Shown piece by piece: positions 8,799-17,732 of a stretch of DNA of 54,218 nt. Source of the DNA: Porphyromonas bennonis DSM 23058 = JCM 16335 (GTDB taxonomy: Bacteria > Bacteroidota > Bacteroidia > Bacteroidales > Porphyromonadaceae); NCBI RefSeq assembly GCF_000375645.1, contig NZ_AQWR01000012.1:1-54218 (forward strand), written 5' to 3'. The notes beneath the pieces are model-generated. The model searched no databases, had not been told where the DNA came from, and worked only from the letters and a program-made list of their open reading frames with translations. Numbering within the stretch: position 1 is the first letter of the stretch; each line of letters starts with the position of its first letter. Made by a program: the position numbers and the translations under genes.

Positions 8799-9713
8799 TT
8801 ACTGATGAGGAGCCTTAGGGATCGGCAGTGGATCCTCGCCGGCATCCATGGTGGAGATAAAGGCCTTCGGGTCCAAGGCTCTGACTTCGCTACGTATGCG
8901 GCGGAGTGTCTTCCGCTCAGCGACGATGAAGAGCACCTCGCGCTCCACGCTCTCGTACATGCCCCGGCCGTGGAGGATCGATCCCCGTACGCCGAGGGCA
9001 GATAGACACTGACGGATAGGCTCCACCTGAGAGGAGACGATGAAGACCGCCTTCTTGGGGTTCTCAGGCGAGAGAAACTCGACCACCCGACCGTATATAA
9101 ATATGGTGAGCCACGAGTAGAGCGGCACCTTGATGTCCCCGAAGACCAGCAGTCCGAAGATGACCACGATCGAGTCGATGATGATGATGCAGGTGCCGAG
9201 CTTGATATTGCGTCCCTTCGAGATGATCCGCCCCAGCACATCCGTCCCGGCGCTCGTGCTCTCGGCGCGGAAGACGAAGTAGACCCCCACGCCGAGGATC
9301 GCCCCACCGTAGCAGGAGGCGAGGATCATATCGTCGATGATCGGCTTGTGGTCGAGGAAGAGGGTGATCCCGTCGGTGAAGAGCGAGATGAGGATAAAGG
9401 TGAGCACCGTCTTTGGTCCCGACTTCAGCCCCAGCTTATGCATCGCGAGGAGGAGAAGGGGGACGTTGAAGAAGAGAGCTGTCGTCCCGATCGGCAGACC
9501 GTCGGGAGCAAATGCAAATACCCCCCTCGTCAGCTCATGGAGGGCTATGGTGATACCATAGACCCCACCGGGGATGATGTCGTTGGGGGCGATGAAGCCA
9601 CCATACGCCAGCGCCTCGAGGAAGGAGCCGATGACGATCAGGAGGATGTCCTTTGCCAGAGGTCCGGCTCGGTGAGTCGTTGTCTCAGCGGAGGGGACAG
9701 CAGGGTCAGTCAT
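8799..9713 (-). CDS. YitT family membrane protein (DUF161 plus DUF2179)
   Basis: 304 aa. Five or six hydrophobic helices occupy residues 20-205. They include the YitT hallmark ALAYGGFIAPNDIIPGGVYG near the first helix and a related AESTSAGTDVLGRIISKG in the second repeat. The C-terminal third (about 215-290, VVEFLSPENPKKAVFIVSSQ onward) is the soluble DUF2179 domain. The family comprises predicted inner-membrane transporters of unknown substrate. A near-consensus -7 box (TAACTTCG, 9753-9760 minus) lies upstream. First gene of a two-gene unit. Confidence 0.88.
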   Translation of the reverse strand: MTDPAVPSAETTTHRAGPLAKDILLIVIGSFLEALAYGGFIAPNDIIPGGVYGITIALHELTRGVFAFAPDGLPIGTTALFFNVPLLLLAMHKLGLKSGPKTVLTFILISLFTDGITLFLDHKPIIDDMILASCYGGAILGVGVYFVFRAESTSAGTDVLGRIISKGRNIKLGTCIIIIDSIVVIFGLLVFGDIKVPLYSWLTIFIYGRVVEFLSPENPKKAVFIVSSQVEPIRQCLSALGVRGSILHGRGMYESVEREVLFIVAERKTLRRIRSEVRALDPKAFISTMDAGEDPLPIPKAPHQ

Positions 9714-9855
9714 TGTAGGGATTGTATCAAGTAATCGTGGTTGATTCTGATGCGAAGTTAGCCATTTTCCCTCTCACCGCCACCAGCCCGCCCACCGCCT
9801 CGATTCCTTCACTATAATGAGATGTCGGCGTAATTCCATTGTGACACTATACTTC

Positions 9856-9863
9856 TAAGTTTG
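9856..9863 (+). promoter_or_regulatory. -7 box of the first susC operon
   Basis: TAAGTTTG fits TAnnTTTG exactly, 42 bases before the susC ATG. No clear -33 TTTG is present, which may indicate activator dependence. A five-codon start-to-stop unit (9882-9896, MNIY) lies in the leader and stops two bases before the real start. Confidence 0.55.
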
Positions 9864-9897
9864 CAAATAAATTTACAAACGATGAACATTTATTGAG

Positions 9898-12800
9898 ATG
9901 GTCGAGAAATCATTATGCAGACATGTAGCTCTATGTGCTGTAGGGCTCTGCCTTGCTCTCCTCTTTCCAGTCCTGGTCTTTGCACAAGAGACCTATGTCA
10001 CTGGGACAGTCTATGACGAGAATGACGAGCCCATGATGGGTGTGACAGTAGCCAATCGAGAGATGAGTACAGGCACAGCCACCAATATGGAGGGAAAGTA
10101 CCGCGTAAGGGCCTCCAAAGGTCAGGTGCTCACCTTCTCCTTTGTGGGTTATCAGACCCAGAGGATCACGTGGAGTGGGACTACTCCGCTCGATGTCCAC
10201 ATGAGAGTCAACGCAGAGACCTTGGATGAGGTGGTCGTAACTGCCCTTGGAATCAAGCGTGAGGCTCGATCACTTGGGTACTCGACCGAGAATCTGGATG
10301 GTGAGTCGATCACCCACACCATGCCCTCTAACTGGTCTAGTGCACTCTCTGGGAAGGTATCGGGACTGAATATCGTCTCTCCGGGTGGTCCACTCGGCTC
10401 TACGAGGGTCTCCCTAAGAGGAGACATCTCTCTCAATGTGGACGGAAATGCCGCTCTGATCGTCGTGGATGGAGTCCCTATGAGCAGCAAGATCTCTAAT
10501 CCGGGGGTGGCCTATGCAGCGGGAGGCAATTCTGAGCTCTCCGTCGACTACGGAAATGGATTTGCCGACATCAATCCCAGCGATATTGCAGACATCCAGG
10601 TGCTTAAGGGGGCGGGAGCCACGGCGCTCTACGGCTCTCGTGCAGCCAATGGAGCGATCATCATCACGACGAAGAACGGTAGCTCCGGCAGCCGTAAGGG
10701 GATCGGCGTGTCGATCTCATCGGCCGTCACCTTCGAGGACATCATGCGCTGGCCGGACTATCAGTATGAGTTTGGTCAGGGTCGTCCGACCAATATCGGG
10801 AAGAAGGGCACTGAGTATGAGGGCGAGCTCTACTACTCCTATGGAGCCTCCCCGGATGGAAATCCCGGCACCAGTGGGACGAGCAGTGCCTTTGGTGCGC
10901 GATTTGATCCCTCTCGGCTCTTCTACCAGTACGATCCGGTCACTCAGACAAGATCGGAGGTCGCTACCCCCTGGGTCGCCTATCCCAATAATCGCAAGGA
11001 TCTCTTCCGTACCGGTGTCACCTCGACCTGTACCGTCGCTCTCACCAGCAATCACAAGGGTGGATCCCTACGTGGATCGATCACCTACTCTAATAATCGC
11101 TGGATCCTTCCCAATACAGGCTATGACCGCTTTACGGTCAGTATCTCTGGTACCCAGAGTATCTCTGACAAGATCCGGATGAACTATAGCACCTCCTATA
11201 CTAGGAAGGATGTGCACAATACTCCGGGACTGGGGTACAATAGCAACTCCATCTCCTACTTCCTGATCTTCCAGAACCCTAACGTCAATCTCGACTGGCT
11301 CCGTCCCATGTGGCGGATCGGGCAGGAGGGATTCAATCAGCTGCAGCCCTACAGCTCCTACATCGGCAATCCCTTCGTGATCCTCCACGAGGCGATCAAT
11401 CCTGCACTCTCGCAGAGCAATAGGACTACGCTGTCCGTCACCTATGACATCACCCCTGAGCTCTCCCTGATGGCTCGTACGGGAGTCCGTATTGCTGCTG
11501 ACCATCGAGAGCAGCACCGCCCTATCAGTGACGTGGTGTATAGGGATGGCTTCTTCAAGCAGCAAAATATCCTCGACTATGAGATCAATACCGATATGCT
11601 CCTGACCTGGAAGAAAGATCTGACGAAGGAGATCGGAGTTACTGCCTCTCTCGGAGGAAACATGATGGAATCTCGCTACGACGAGCTGTCGGCTGCCACT
11701 CATGGGCTGAAGGTCCCTCGTGTATATAATCTGGCCAACGCCCTCTCCACCCCCGAGGTGAAGCCACGGATCAGTAATAAGGCGATCAATAGCCTCTACT
11801 TCGTGCTCAATACGAGCTATAAGAATGCGCTCTTCCTTGACATCACCGGACGCAATGACTGGTCCTCCACCCTTCCTGAGGCCAATAGGTCCTACTTCTA
11901 CCCTTCGGTCAATCTCAGCGCAGTCGTCAATGAGCTGGTCGAGATGCCGAGCGTCATAAGCCTCCTCAAGCTCCGTGGCTCCTGGGCTCAGGTAGGTAAT
12001 GACACCAGTCCCTACAAGACCTCTCAGTACTACACCACGAGCGAGCTCCCGGGGTCGCTCATCCTCCCCACCACCCTGTACAATCAGGAGTTTCTCCCTG
12101 AGATCTCGACCAATTATGAGGTCGGATTTGACTACAGGATGTTTGACGATCGTCTCAGCGTAGACCTCACGTACTACTACAATAGGACCCGCAATCAGAT
12201 CCTCGATGCACCGATCGATCCCACTACGGGATATACTCGTGCGACGATCAATTCGGGTACGGTGCAGAATATGGGTCTGGAGCTAGAGCTGGGAGCTATC
12301 CCAGTGGTGACGCCTGACTTCAAGTGGACGACCAAGGTCACCTGGTCGACCAATCAGAATAAGATCCTCTCCCTCGCAGAGGGCTCTGACGAAAATCAGG
12401 TGATCGCCTCCGTGGGAGGGACCTTTCACCTCATCGGTACTGTGGGAGGGTCAGTGACCGATATCTGGGGCTACAAGCTCGTGCGCAATGAAGATGGACA
12501 TGTGGTGATCGGCAAGAATGGTCTCCCTGAGCGACCCTCAGAGATCGAGAGAGTGGGCAATGCCAGTCCCAAGTGGAGAGCTGGATGGCTCAATCAATTT
12601 AGTTACAAGGGTCTCTCCGTCAGCATACTCCTTGATGGACAGTATGGTGGTCTCGCCTACTCTCAGTCTCACCACAAGATGACAGAGCAGGGCAAGCTTG
12701 CCCATACGCTCAATGGACGACTCCCAGGGACGGACTTCTATATCCCCAAGGGCGATCCTCGTATCCTCGCTGATCCCAGCCTGACCAATCTCGGTGGTAT

Positions 12801-13176
12801 CTACATGGTGATCCCCGGTGTAGTGCGCAATGGTGACGGCTCCTACTCTCCCAATGAGCAGCTCGTCACTGTGGAGTCTTACTACAAGGACTACTATCGC
12901 AGAGCCAATGTGGAGACCAATACCTTCGACACTTCCTTCATCAAGCTGAGAGAGATCTCTGTCGGATACTCTCTACCTAAGAAATGGCTTGACCGTACCT
13001 TTATCTCCGGTTGTACGGTCTCTGCCTTTGGGCGAAATCTCCTCTGCTTCACTAAGTACCCGCTCTATGATCCTGAGACGGCAGCTCTCAACTCCAGCTC
13101 CATCGTCGTAGGTATCGAGAATGGTGCACTCCCCTCTACCAAGTCTTATGGCCTCAATTTTAGTATTGCATTCTAA
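9898..13176 (+). CDS. SusC/RagA family TonB-linked outer-membrane protein
   Basis: 1092 aa. Signal peptide 1-29 (VLVFAQ). A carboxypeptidase-D-like regulatory domain (about 32-108; VTGTVYDENDEPMMGVTVAN) precedes a TonB-box-like ETLDEVVVTALG. The plug domain (about 120-235) contains ALIVVDGVPM and the conserved VLKGAGATALYGSRAANGAI. A 22-strand barrel follows, ending in the aromatic terminus YGLNFSIAF. There is no STN domain, so it does not signal to an anti-sigma factor itself. It is the first gene of a three-gene operon with a SusD-like lipoprotein and a phosphoesterase. The substrate is unknown. Confidence 0.96.
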   Translation: MVEKSLCRHVALCAVGLCLALLFPVLVFAQETYVTGTVYDENDEPMMGVTVANREMSTGTATNMEGKYRVRASKGQVLTFSFVGYQTQRITWSGTTPLDVHMRVNAETLDEVVVTALGIKREARSLGYSTENLDGESITHTMPSNWSSALSGKVSGLNIVSPGGPLGSTRVSLRGDISLNVDGNAALIVVDGVPMSSKISNPGVAYAAGGNSELSVDYGNGFADINPSDIADIQVLKGAGATALYGSRAANGAIIITTKNGSSGSRKGIGVSISSAVTFEDIMRWPDYQYEFGQGRPTNIGKKGTEYEGELYYSYGASPDGNPGTSGTSSAFGARFDPSRLFYQYDPVTQTRSEVATPWVAYPNNRKDLFRTGVTSTCTVALTSNHKGGSLRGSITYSNNRWILPNTGYDRFTVSISGTQSISDKIRMNYSTSYTRKDVHNTPGLGYNSNSISYFLIFQNPNVNLDWLRPMWRIGQEGFNQLQPYSSYIGNPFVILHEAINPALSQSNRTTLSVTYDITPELSLMARTGVRIAADHREQHRPISDVVYRDGFFKQQNILDYEINTDMLLTWKKDLTKEIGVTASLGGNMMESRYDELSAATHGLKVPRVYNLANALSTPEVKPRISNKAINSLYFVLNTSYKNALFLDITGRNDWSSTLPEANRSYFYPSVNLSAVVNELVEMPSVISLLKLRGSWAQVGNDTSPYKTSQYYTTSELPGSLILPTTLYNQEFLPEISTNYEVGFDYRMFDDRLSVDLTYYYNRTRNQILDAPIDPTTGYTRATINSGTVQNMGLELELGAIPVVTPDFKWTTKVTWSTNQNKILSLAEGSDENQVIASVGGTFHLIGTVGGSVTDIWGYKLVRNEDGHVVIGKNGLPERPSEIERVGNASPKWRAGWLNQFSYKGLSVSILLDGQYGGLAYSQSHHKMTEQGKLAHTLNGRLPGTDFYIPKGDPRILADPSLTNLGGIYMVIPGVVRNGDGSYSPNEQLVTVESYYKDYYRRANVETNTFDTSFIKLREISVGYSLPKKWLDRTFISGCTVSAFGRNLLCFTKYPLYDPETAALNSSSIVVGIENGALPSTKSYGLNFSIAF

Positions 13177-13189
13177 GGAGAATACTGAC

Positions 13190-14641
13190 ATGATGAAATA
13201 CCTCAAGCTCACACTCACCGCTCTCATCGCCCTCGGCACGCTAGTTGGATGCCAGGATATGAATGAGATCAATACAGACAGGACGAGGATGCAGACGGCA
13301 GATCCGGGCGCATTCATTGATCCGGTCCTCTTCGAGGTCACAAGCTACAATTGGCACCGATTCAATGGCTTCACCTTCCACCTGATGCAGGAAGTGGTCA
13401 CCACCAATAGCAACATGGGCAAAGGCTGGCTCTACATCTCTGACACCGAAGGGGACGGAGCCTGGACGACCTACTACCGCTGGCTCAATAATATCGACGC
13501 CATAGAGAAGGAGGCGATCGAGAGAGAGGCGCCCAACTACCGTGCGGTGGCTCTCACCCTCAAGAGCTGGATCTACTCCCTCCTGGTGGACTCCTTTGGG
13601 GACATCCCCATGAGTGAGGCGACGAGTGCCGACGAGCAGATCTATAGACCCAAGTTTGACACTCAGCTCGAGGTCTACAGGCAGATCTTGGCAGATCTGG
13701 AGGAGGCAAATAGTCTCTTCGATGAGTCACAGGGTCTCGTCTTCAATAAGAAGGGGGAGCTGCTTTACGGCACCGATGATCGGCTCGTCTCAGGTGTCTC
13801 GCCCGGGATTGTGAAGTGGCGAAAGTTTGCCAATTCGCTCCGCCTCCGCGTCCTCCTGAGATCACTCAGCGTGGACGCCCTTGGGGGAGCAGATACGATC
13901 AGAGAGATGCTGGCCAATCCGGAGAAGTACCCGATCTTCGAGTCCAATGAGGATGAGGCGAAGCTCTACATCACCGGTGCCGCTCCCTACGTCGCTCCAA
14001 TGGTCCGCCCGCAGGACTTCACCTCCTACAAGGCTCTATCCGAGTTCTTCATCGACAATCTGATGGAGTGGAGTGATCCCAGACTGCCCGTCTTTGCTCG
14101 TACGGTCAAGGTGGATGGCAAGGATACCTACCGAGGAATGCAGAGTGGATACTCGGTCGTGCCGAGTGGACCCGCCTCACTGCCCAGTCAGGATATCGTC
14201 AAGGCTCCACTCCATCTAATGCTCATAACCTACTCTGAGGTGGAGTTTATCCTCGCCGAGCTGATGCAGCGAGGTGTCGTCTCCGGCGATGCACAGGTTC
14301 ACTATGAGAGAGGCGTAGAGGCGTCAGCACGCTTCTGGGGAGTGAGTCTACAGGAGGGCTACTTCGACAATCCCTCGACCGCCTATGACGGGTCCCTCGA
14401 GAGGATTATGCTACAGAAGTTCTACGCCCTCTTCTTCTGTGATTATCAGCAGTGGTTTGAGTACAATAGGACCGGACTGCCGGAGCTACCCTTTGGGCCG
14501 GGAGTGCCTACCGGCAATACGATGCCCAAGCGCTTTAAGTACCCCGCAATCCTACAGCGAACAAATAAAGATAACTACCAGGAGGCTCTCTCTAGTATGA
14601 GAGAGGATACTCCGTACACCAAACTAATATGGCAGAAATGA
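13190..14641 (+). CDS. SusD-like (SusD-like_2) nutrient-binding lipoprotein
   Basis: 483 aa from ATG 13190, preceded by AAGGAG (13175-13180). Longer in-frame starts overlap the end of susC and are not used, because the lipoprotein signal begins here: KYLKLTLTALIALGTLVGC, with lipobox LVGC and an acidic +2 region. The TPR-like helical body shows YRWLNNIDAIEKEAI and NYRAVALTLKSWIYSLLVDSFGDIP, with the C-terminal FYALFFCDYQQWFEYNRTG. These match the SusD-like_2 branch, which partners with SusC barrels lacking STN. It sits 13 bp after susC and overlaps the next gene by 4 bp. Confidence 0.93.
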   Translation: MMKYLKLTLTALIALGTLVGCQDMNEINTDRTRMQTADPGAFIDPVLFEVTSYNWHRFNGFTFHLMQEVVTTNSNMGKGWLYISDTEGDGAWTTYYRWLNNIDAIEKEAIEREAPNYRAVALTLKSWIYSLLVDSFGDIPMSEATSADEQIYRPKFDTQLEVYRQILADLEEANSLFDESQGLVFNKKGELLYGTDDRLVSGVSPGIVKWRKFANSLRLRVLLRSLSVDALGGADTIREMLANPEKYPIFESNEDEAKLYITGAAPYVAPMVRPQDFTSYKALSEFFIDNLMEWSDPRLPVFARTVKVDGKDTYRGMQSGYSVVPSGPASLPSQDIVKAPLHLMLITYSEVEFILAELMQRGVVSGDAQVHYERGVEASARFWGVSLQEGYFDNPSTAYDGSLERIMLQKFYALFFCDYQQWFEYNRTGLPELPFGPGVPTGNTMPKRFKYPAILQRTNKDNYQEALSSMREDTPYTKLIWQK

Positions 14642-16254
14642 ATAGACGTGTGATCTCGGCAGTAGCCCCGGCGGTACTGCTTGTGCTTGCGTCCGGCTAT
14701 CAGCTGGATGCTCAGGTCCGACAGGAGATGGCTCAGGGCTATGTCTTCGAGGATCAGAATGGTAACGGACAGCGTGATGCGGGAGAGCCAGGCCTCTCCG
14801 GGGTCGGTGTCTCCAATGGCCGCGAGGTGGTCCTGACCGATCAGGAGGGCAGGTATCTGCTGCCGGTGGAGTGTAGCGGCTCGACCCTCTTCGTCATCAA
14901 GCCCTCCGGCTATCAGTCCCCTCTGAGCAAGGACTATACCCCGCTCTTCTACTACAGCTACAAGCCTCTTGGCTCACCCGAGGGGCTGAAGTACAAGGCC
15001 TTTGAGCCTACCGGTCCACTCCCGAAGGAGGTCAATTTCCCCCTCCGCAAGACTGACGAACCGCGCAAGTACTCTGTGATGGTCTTCGGTGACCCTCAGC
15101 CTCACTCAGAGACGGACGTCTCCTACTTTGGCGGTAAGGTGATCGCTGATGTACAGAGGCGTATCCCGGAGGACGCGATCTTCGGCATCTCTCTCGGCGA
15201 CCTTGCATGGGACTATCTCGATCTCGAGCCGCTCTACATGCGCGAGGTGGCCAAGCTCCAGCTCCCCTGGCACAATGTCCTCGGCAATCACGATATGAAT
15301 GTCGACCGCTTCATCCTCGATGATAAGGACTCGGATGAGACCTTTGAGTACTACTACGGCCCTGCCACCTATGCCTTCAATTACGGGGACGTGCACTATG
15401 TGATCATGGATGACGTCCTCTTCCCCGACCCGGGAGGTCGGACGAAGTACTGGGGAGGCTATCGCAAGGATCAGCTCGACTTCCTTGAGAGTGATCTCAA
15501 GCATGTCCGCCCGGATCAGCTCATCGTCCTCTCGCAGCATATCCATCTGGATGATGCGGGAGGGACGGATGATCACTTCCGCAGGTCGGACCGGGAGCGG
15601 CTCTTCAGGATCCTCTCACGCTTTGATCACGTCCTGGTCTTCTCAGCCCACACCCATGTCCAGCAGCTGATCGAGTACGGGCCTGAGGATGGCTGGAGGG
15701 GCAAAAATCCGCTCCTCGAGATCAATATTGGGACTACCTGTGGAGACTGGTTCTCCGGCAAGATCGGTGCTGACGGCTTCCCCGACGCAACGATGCGCGA
15801 CGGCACCCCGCAGGGCTTCGGGATCCTCCGTGTGGACGGCAATCGGTATGCGCTCGACTACAGGGTGGTCGGTATGCCGGATGACTATCAGATACGTGTC
15901 ACTGCGCCCAATGTGGTCGCAGCCGGCAAGGGGACCTCTGCCAGAGTACTCGCCAATATCTTTATGTGCCAGGAGGGGGACAAGGTCGAGTACCGCATCG
16001 GACAGGGCGAGTGGCGTCCGATGAGCTATGCTCCAGGCACTCCTGATCCACACTATCTGAACCTCCTCAACGAGTGGGACTACTCGGATGAGCTACTCCC
16101 GGGACGACGTCCCTCCAATGCAGTCCCCTCGACCCATATCTGGTCCGGAAGGATCGACTCCAAGCTCACACCGGGCACCTACACCATCGAGGTGAGAGCG
16201 ACTGATCGCTTTGGCCGACAGCATCACGGTACTACGCGGATGAGAGTGGAGTAA
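14638..16254 (+). CDS. Secreted calcineurin-like phosphoesterase with N- and C-terminal beta domains
   Basis: 538 aa from the ATG that overlaps the susD stop (ATGA, 14638-14641). An ATG nine bases upstream is possible but less well coupled. A signal peptide ends near YQLDAQ. Residues about 35-120 form a prealbumin-like/SdrD-B-like domain (YVFEDQNGNGQRDAGEPGLS). The metallophosphoesterase core carries the two-metal ligands in VFGDPQPH, SLGDLAWD, LGNHDMN, LSQHIH and FSAHTHVQ. A C-terminal beta domain follows. The layout matches Bacteroidetes MetallophosN/MetallophosC proteins. Co-transcription with susCD suggests it removes phosphate from the imported ligand at the surface or in the periplasm. 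Confidence 0.9.
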   Translation: MNRRVISAVAPAVLLVLASGYQLDAQVRQEMAQGYVFEDQNGNGQRDAGEPGLSGVGVSNGREVVLTDQEGRYLLPVECSGSTLFVIKPSGYQSPLSKDYTPLFYYSYKPLGSPEGLKYKAFEPTGPLPKEVNFPLRKTDEPRKYSVMVFGDPQPHSETDVSYFGGKVIADVQRRIPEDAIFGISLGDLAWDYLDLEPLYMREVAKLQLPWHNVLGNHDMNVDRFILDDKDSDETFEYYYGPATYAFNYGDVHYVIMDDVLFPDPGGRTKYWGGYRKDQLDFLESDLKHVRPDQLIVLSQHIHLDDAGGTDDHFRRSDRERLFRILSRFDHVLVFSAHTHVQQLIEYGPEDGWRGKNPLLEINIGTTCGDWFSGKIGADGFPDATMRDGTPQGFGILRVDGNRYALDYRVVGMPDDYQIRVTAPNVVAAGKGTSARVLANIFMCQEGDKVEYRIGQGEWRPMSYAPGTPDPHYLNLLNEWDYSDELLPGRRPSNAVPSTHIWSGRIDSKLTPGTYTIEVRATDRFGRQHHGTTRMRVE

Positions 16255-16279
16255 GCGCCCCCCTCTTCTCGCATAAAAA

Positions 16280-16319
16280 GGTCCTGCGTCCCCGACATGG
16301 AGGTGCAGGATCTTTTTTT
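16280..16319 (+). terminator. Rho-independent terminator of the susCD-phosphoesterase operon
   Basis: GGTCCTGC (16280-16287) pairs with GCAGGATC (16305-16312) and is followed by seven T residues (16313-16319), 26 bases after the phosphoesterase stop. Confidence 0.85.
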
Positions 16320-16409
16320 GCACTATAGCGTAGAAAAACCGCACGGATACCATCCGAAAGTTTTCTCTCTCCCAGATAAAGTTCGTGTCACCATAGTAAG
16401 CGTCACGAC

Positions 16410-17048
16410 GTGCCGATTACAACCATATCCCGCTGGATCAGTGCCTTTGGGATCAGAACCCCAAAACAAATCAGAGAGCAGGTTATGAGTAAGAATATCA
16501 GCGACATCGAGCGTAAGCTTATCGAGAAAGAGCGTGAGTGTGAGGAGCTTAAGGTAAGACTTCGAGAGGCACAAATTGAGTGCGAGATCAAAAAAGCGTC
16601 CTTGGACTACTGTCCTCCAAGTATCACATTGATCCAATAAAAAGATCGATTTAGACTAGTGGGCGAGATGAAAGAGAAGAGCATCGGAGGTCGTGCAATC
16701 GGTGTAAGTCAGTGCTGCAAAAACCCTGAGTCAGCAGAAAAGGCTACTACAATAGAGTGAGGGCTAAGACTGCTCGTCTCGCCACCGAGGAGGGCTACGA
16801 GGAGTCCACCAAGGCGAGCGCAGTACTCTACTTTTGCCGTCGACAGCGAGAGAAGTTGCCGAGGGCGAGCGTAGCCGTACTCCACAAGCTGTCCAATGAA
16901 TACTTCCGTGACATCTTCACTGTGGGTCGAGACTGGCTGTACAAGCTCCTGGATGCCAATAATATGCTCTTGAGAGAGACCAAGAAGAAGCGCCCTCCTC
17001 GGATGACAAGAGGGGTGGTCAATCATGGCTTTGAGGATCACCTCAAAA
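16410..17048 (+). pseudogene. Decayed IS3-like transposase (orfA and orfB fragments)
   Basis: Three short frames give pieces of one element. Positions 16410-16640 encode ISRWISAFGIRTPKQIREQV and a charged helix ERKLIEKERECEELKVRLRE, like the leucine-zipper end of an IS3 OrfA. Positions 16668-16760 encode an OrfB-like start (GVSQCCKNPESAEK) that hits a stop. Positions 16757-17048, in another frame, encode REKLPRASVAVLHKLSNEYF, FTVGRDWLYKLLDANNMLL and a basic linker, which match the pre-catalytic part of IS3 OrfB. The DDE core is absent: similarity stops at GFEDHL exactly where the palindrome array begins. The element is clearly dead. The exact IS family is inferred. Confidence 0.65.
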
Positions 17049-17108
17049 CTATTACCGGTAATAGTGATCTCTAATACCGGTAATAGTGATCACTAATATC
17101 GGTATTAG
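17049..17108. repeat. Array 1 of three 16-bp palindromes at 22-bp period
   Basis: Units at 17049-17064 (CTATTACCGGTAATAG, perfect palindrome), 17071-17086 (CTAATACCGGTAATAG) and 17093-17108 (CTAATATCGGTATTAG) are separated by 6-nt spacers TGATCT and TGATCA. The same arrangement recurs at 31639-31698 and 53082-53141. The last two units plus the self-complementary spacer form a near-perfect 38-bp palindrome. It directly abuts the truncated transposase. Confidence 0.9.
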
Positions 17109-17226
17109 AAATACGCCAGAGAGATGGCGCTCCTCGTCGCTGATCCTCAGGCGTATACAAGAGGTGGATAAAAAGGGGCGCTTGGTCGCTCTCCCGCCTG
17201 CTGTCAGTGACAAAACCGAGACCTCT

Positions 17227-17645
17227 AGGGGTGACGCATTTGAGCCGTGCAGAAGCTATTCAACTCATAGTGAAGAGTGGAAGACGATGCACCCCGACAG
17301 GGGTGCCCGCTTTTTAGCCACGTGGTCGAGGGGCGTAGCCCCGATGACCCGTGGACCGGGCATCGCAAGCAATCCCTCGACCCCGCCAGGGTGTCGCACT
17401 GATTGCCTGATTGGTAAGTGCGACACCCTAGCGGGGTCGGAGATCATTCCCGAGGTGGTCTTTCCCGGGGTCTTCGGCACTTCGTGCCTCGACACCCGGT
17501 CTAAAAAGCGATGATCCCTCCGGGGCTTCGCCCCTGCGGGATCGGCAGGCGATAGCAACAGGGCGGGGTTCGGTCAGCGAGATTGTATAGCGACAGAGGT
17601 TATCACTTCTCTTATTGATAAGCTCAAATGCGTCACCCCTGAACT
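17227..17645. mobile_element. MITE-like palindromic element, copy 1
   Basis: Terminal inverted repeats AGGGGTGACGCATTTGAG (17227-17244) and its complement (17623-17640) enclose about 380 bp with no credible gene. Inside are several hairpins: a 23-bp arm pair with one mismatch (17378-17400/17417-17439), a GGGGC-TTCG-CCCC type hairpin near 17521-17540, and smaller stems. A 9-bp direct repeat GAGACCTCT flanks it (17218-17226 and 17646-17654), consistent with a target duplication. A second, inverted and diverged copy lies at 34041-34429. MITEs are known in Porphyromonas genomes; whether this is a named family cannot be checked here. Confidence 0.75.
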
Positions 17646-17653
17646 GAGACCTC

Positions 17654-17671
17654 TTTTTTTTCCCCCCCCCC
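17654..17671. repeat. Homopolymer tract T8 then C10
   Basis: Eight T (17654-17661) are followed by ten C (17662-17671), 61 bases before the start of the small secreted protein at 17733. C runs of this length slip readily during replication. A TTGG (17672-17675) and a near-consensus -7 box TACTATTG (17694-17701) follow immediately, so the tract abuts the predicted promoter. Confidence 0.8.
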
Positions 17672-17732
17672 TTGGGGTGTCTGCCGATTTCCTTACTATT
17701 GCAGTCGAAAACTAACAACATAACATCTGATC

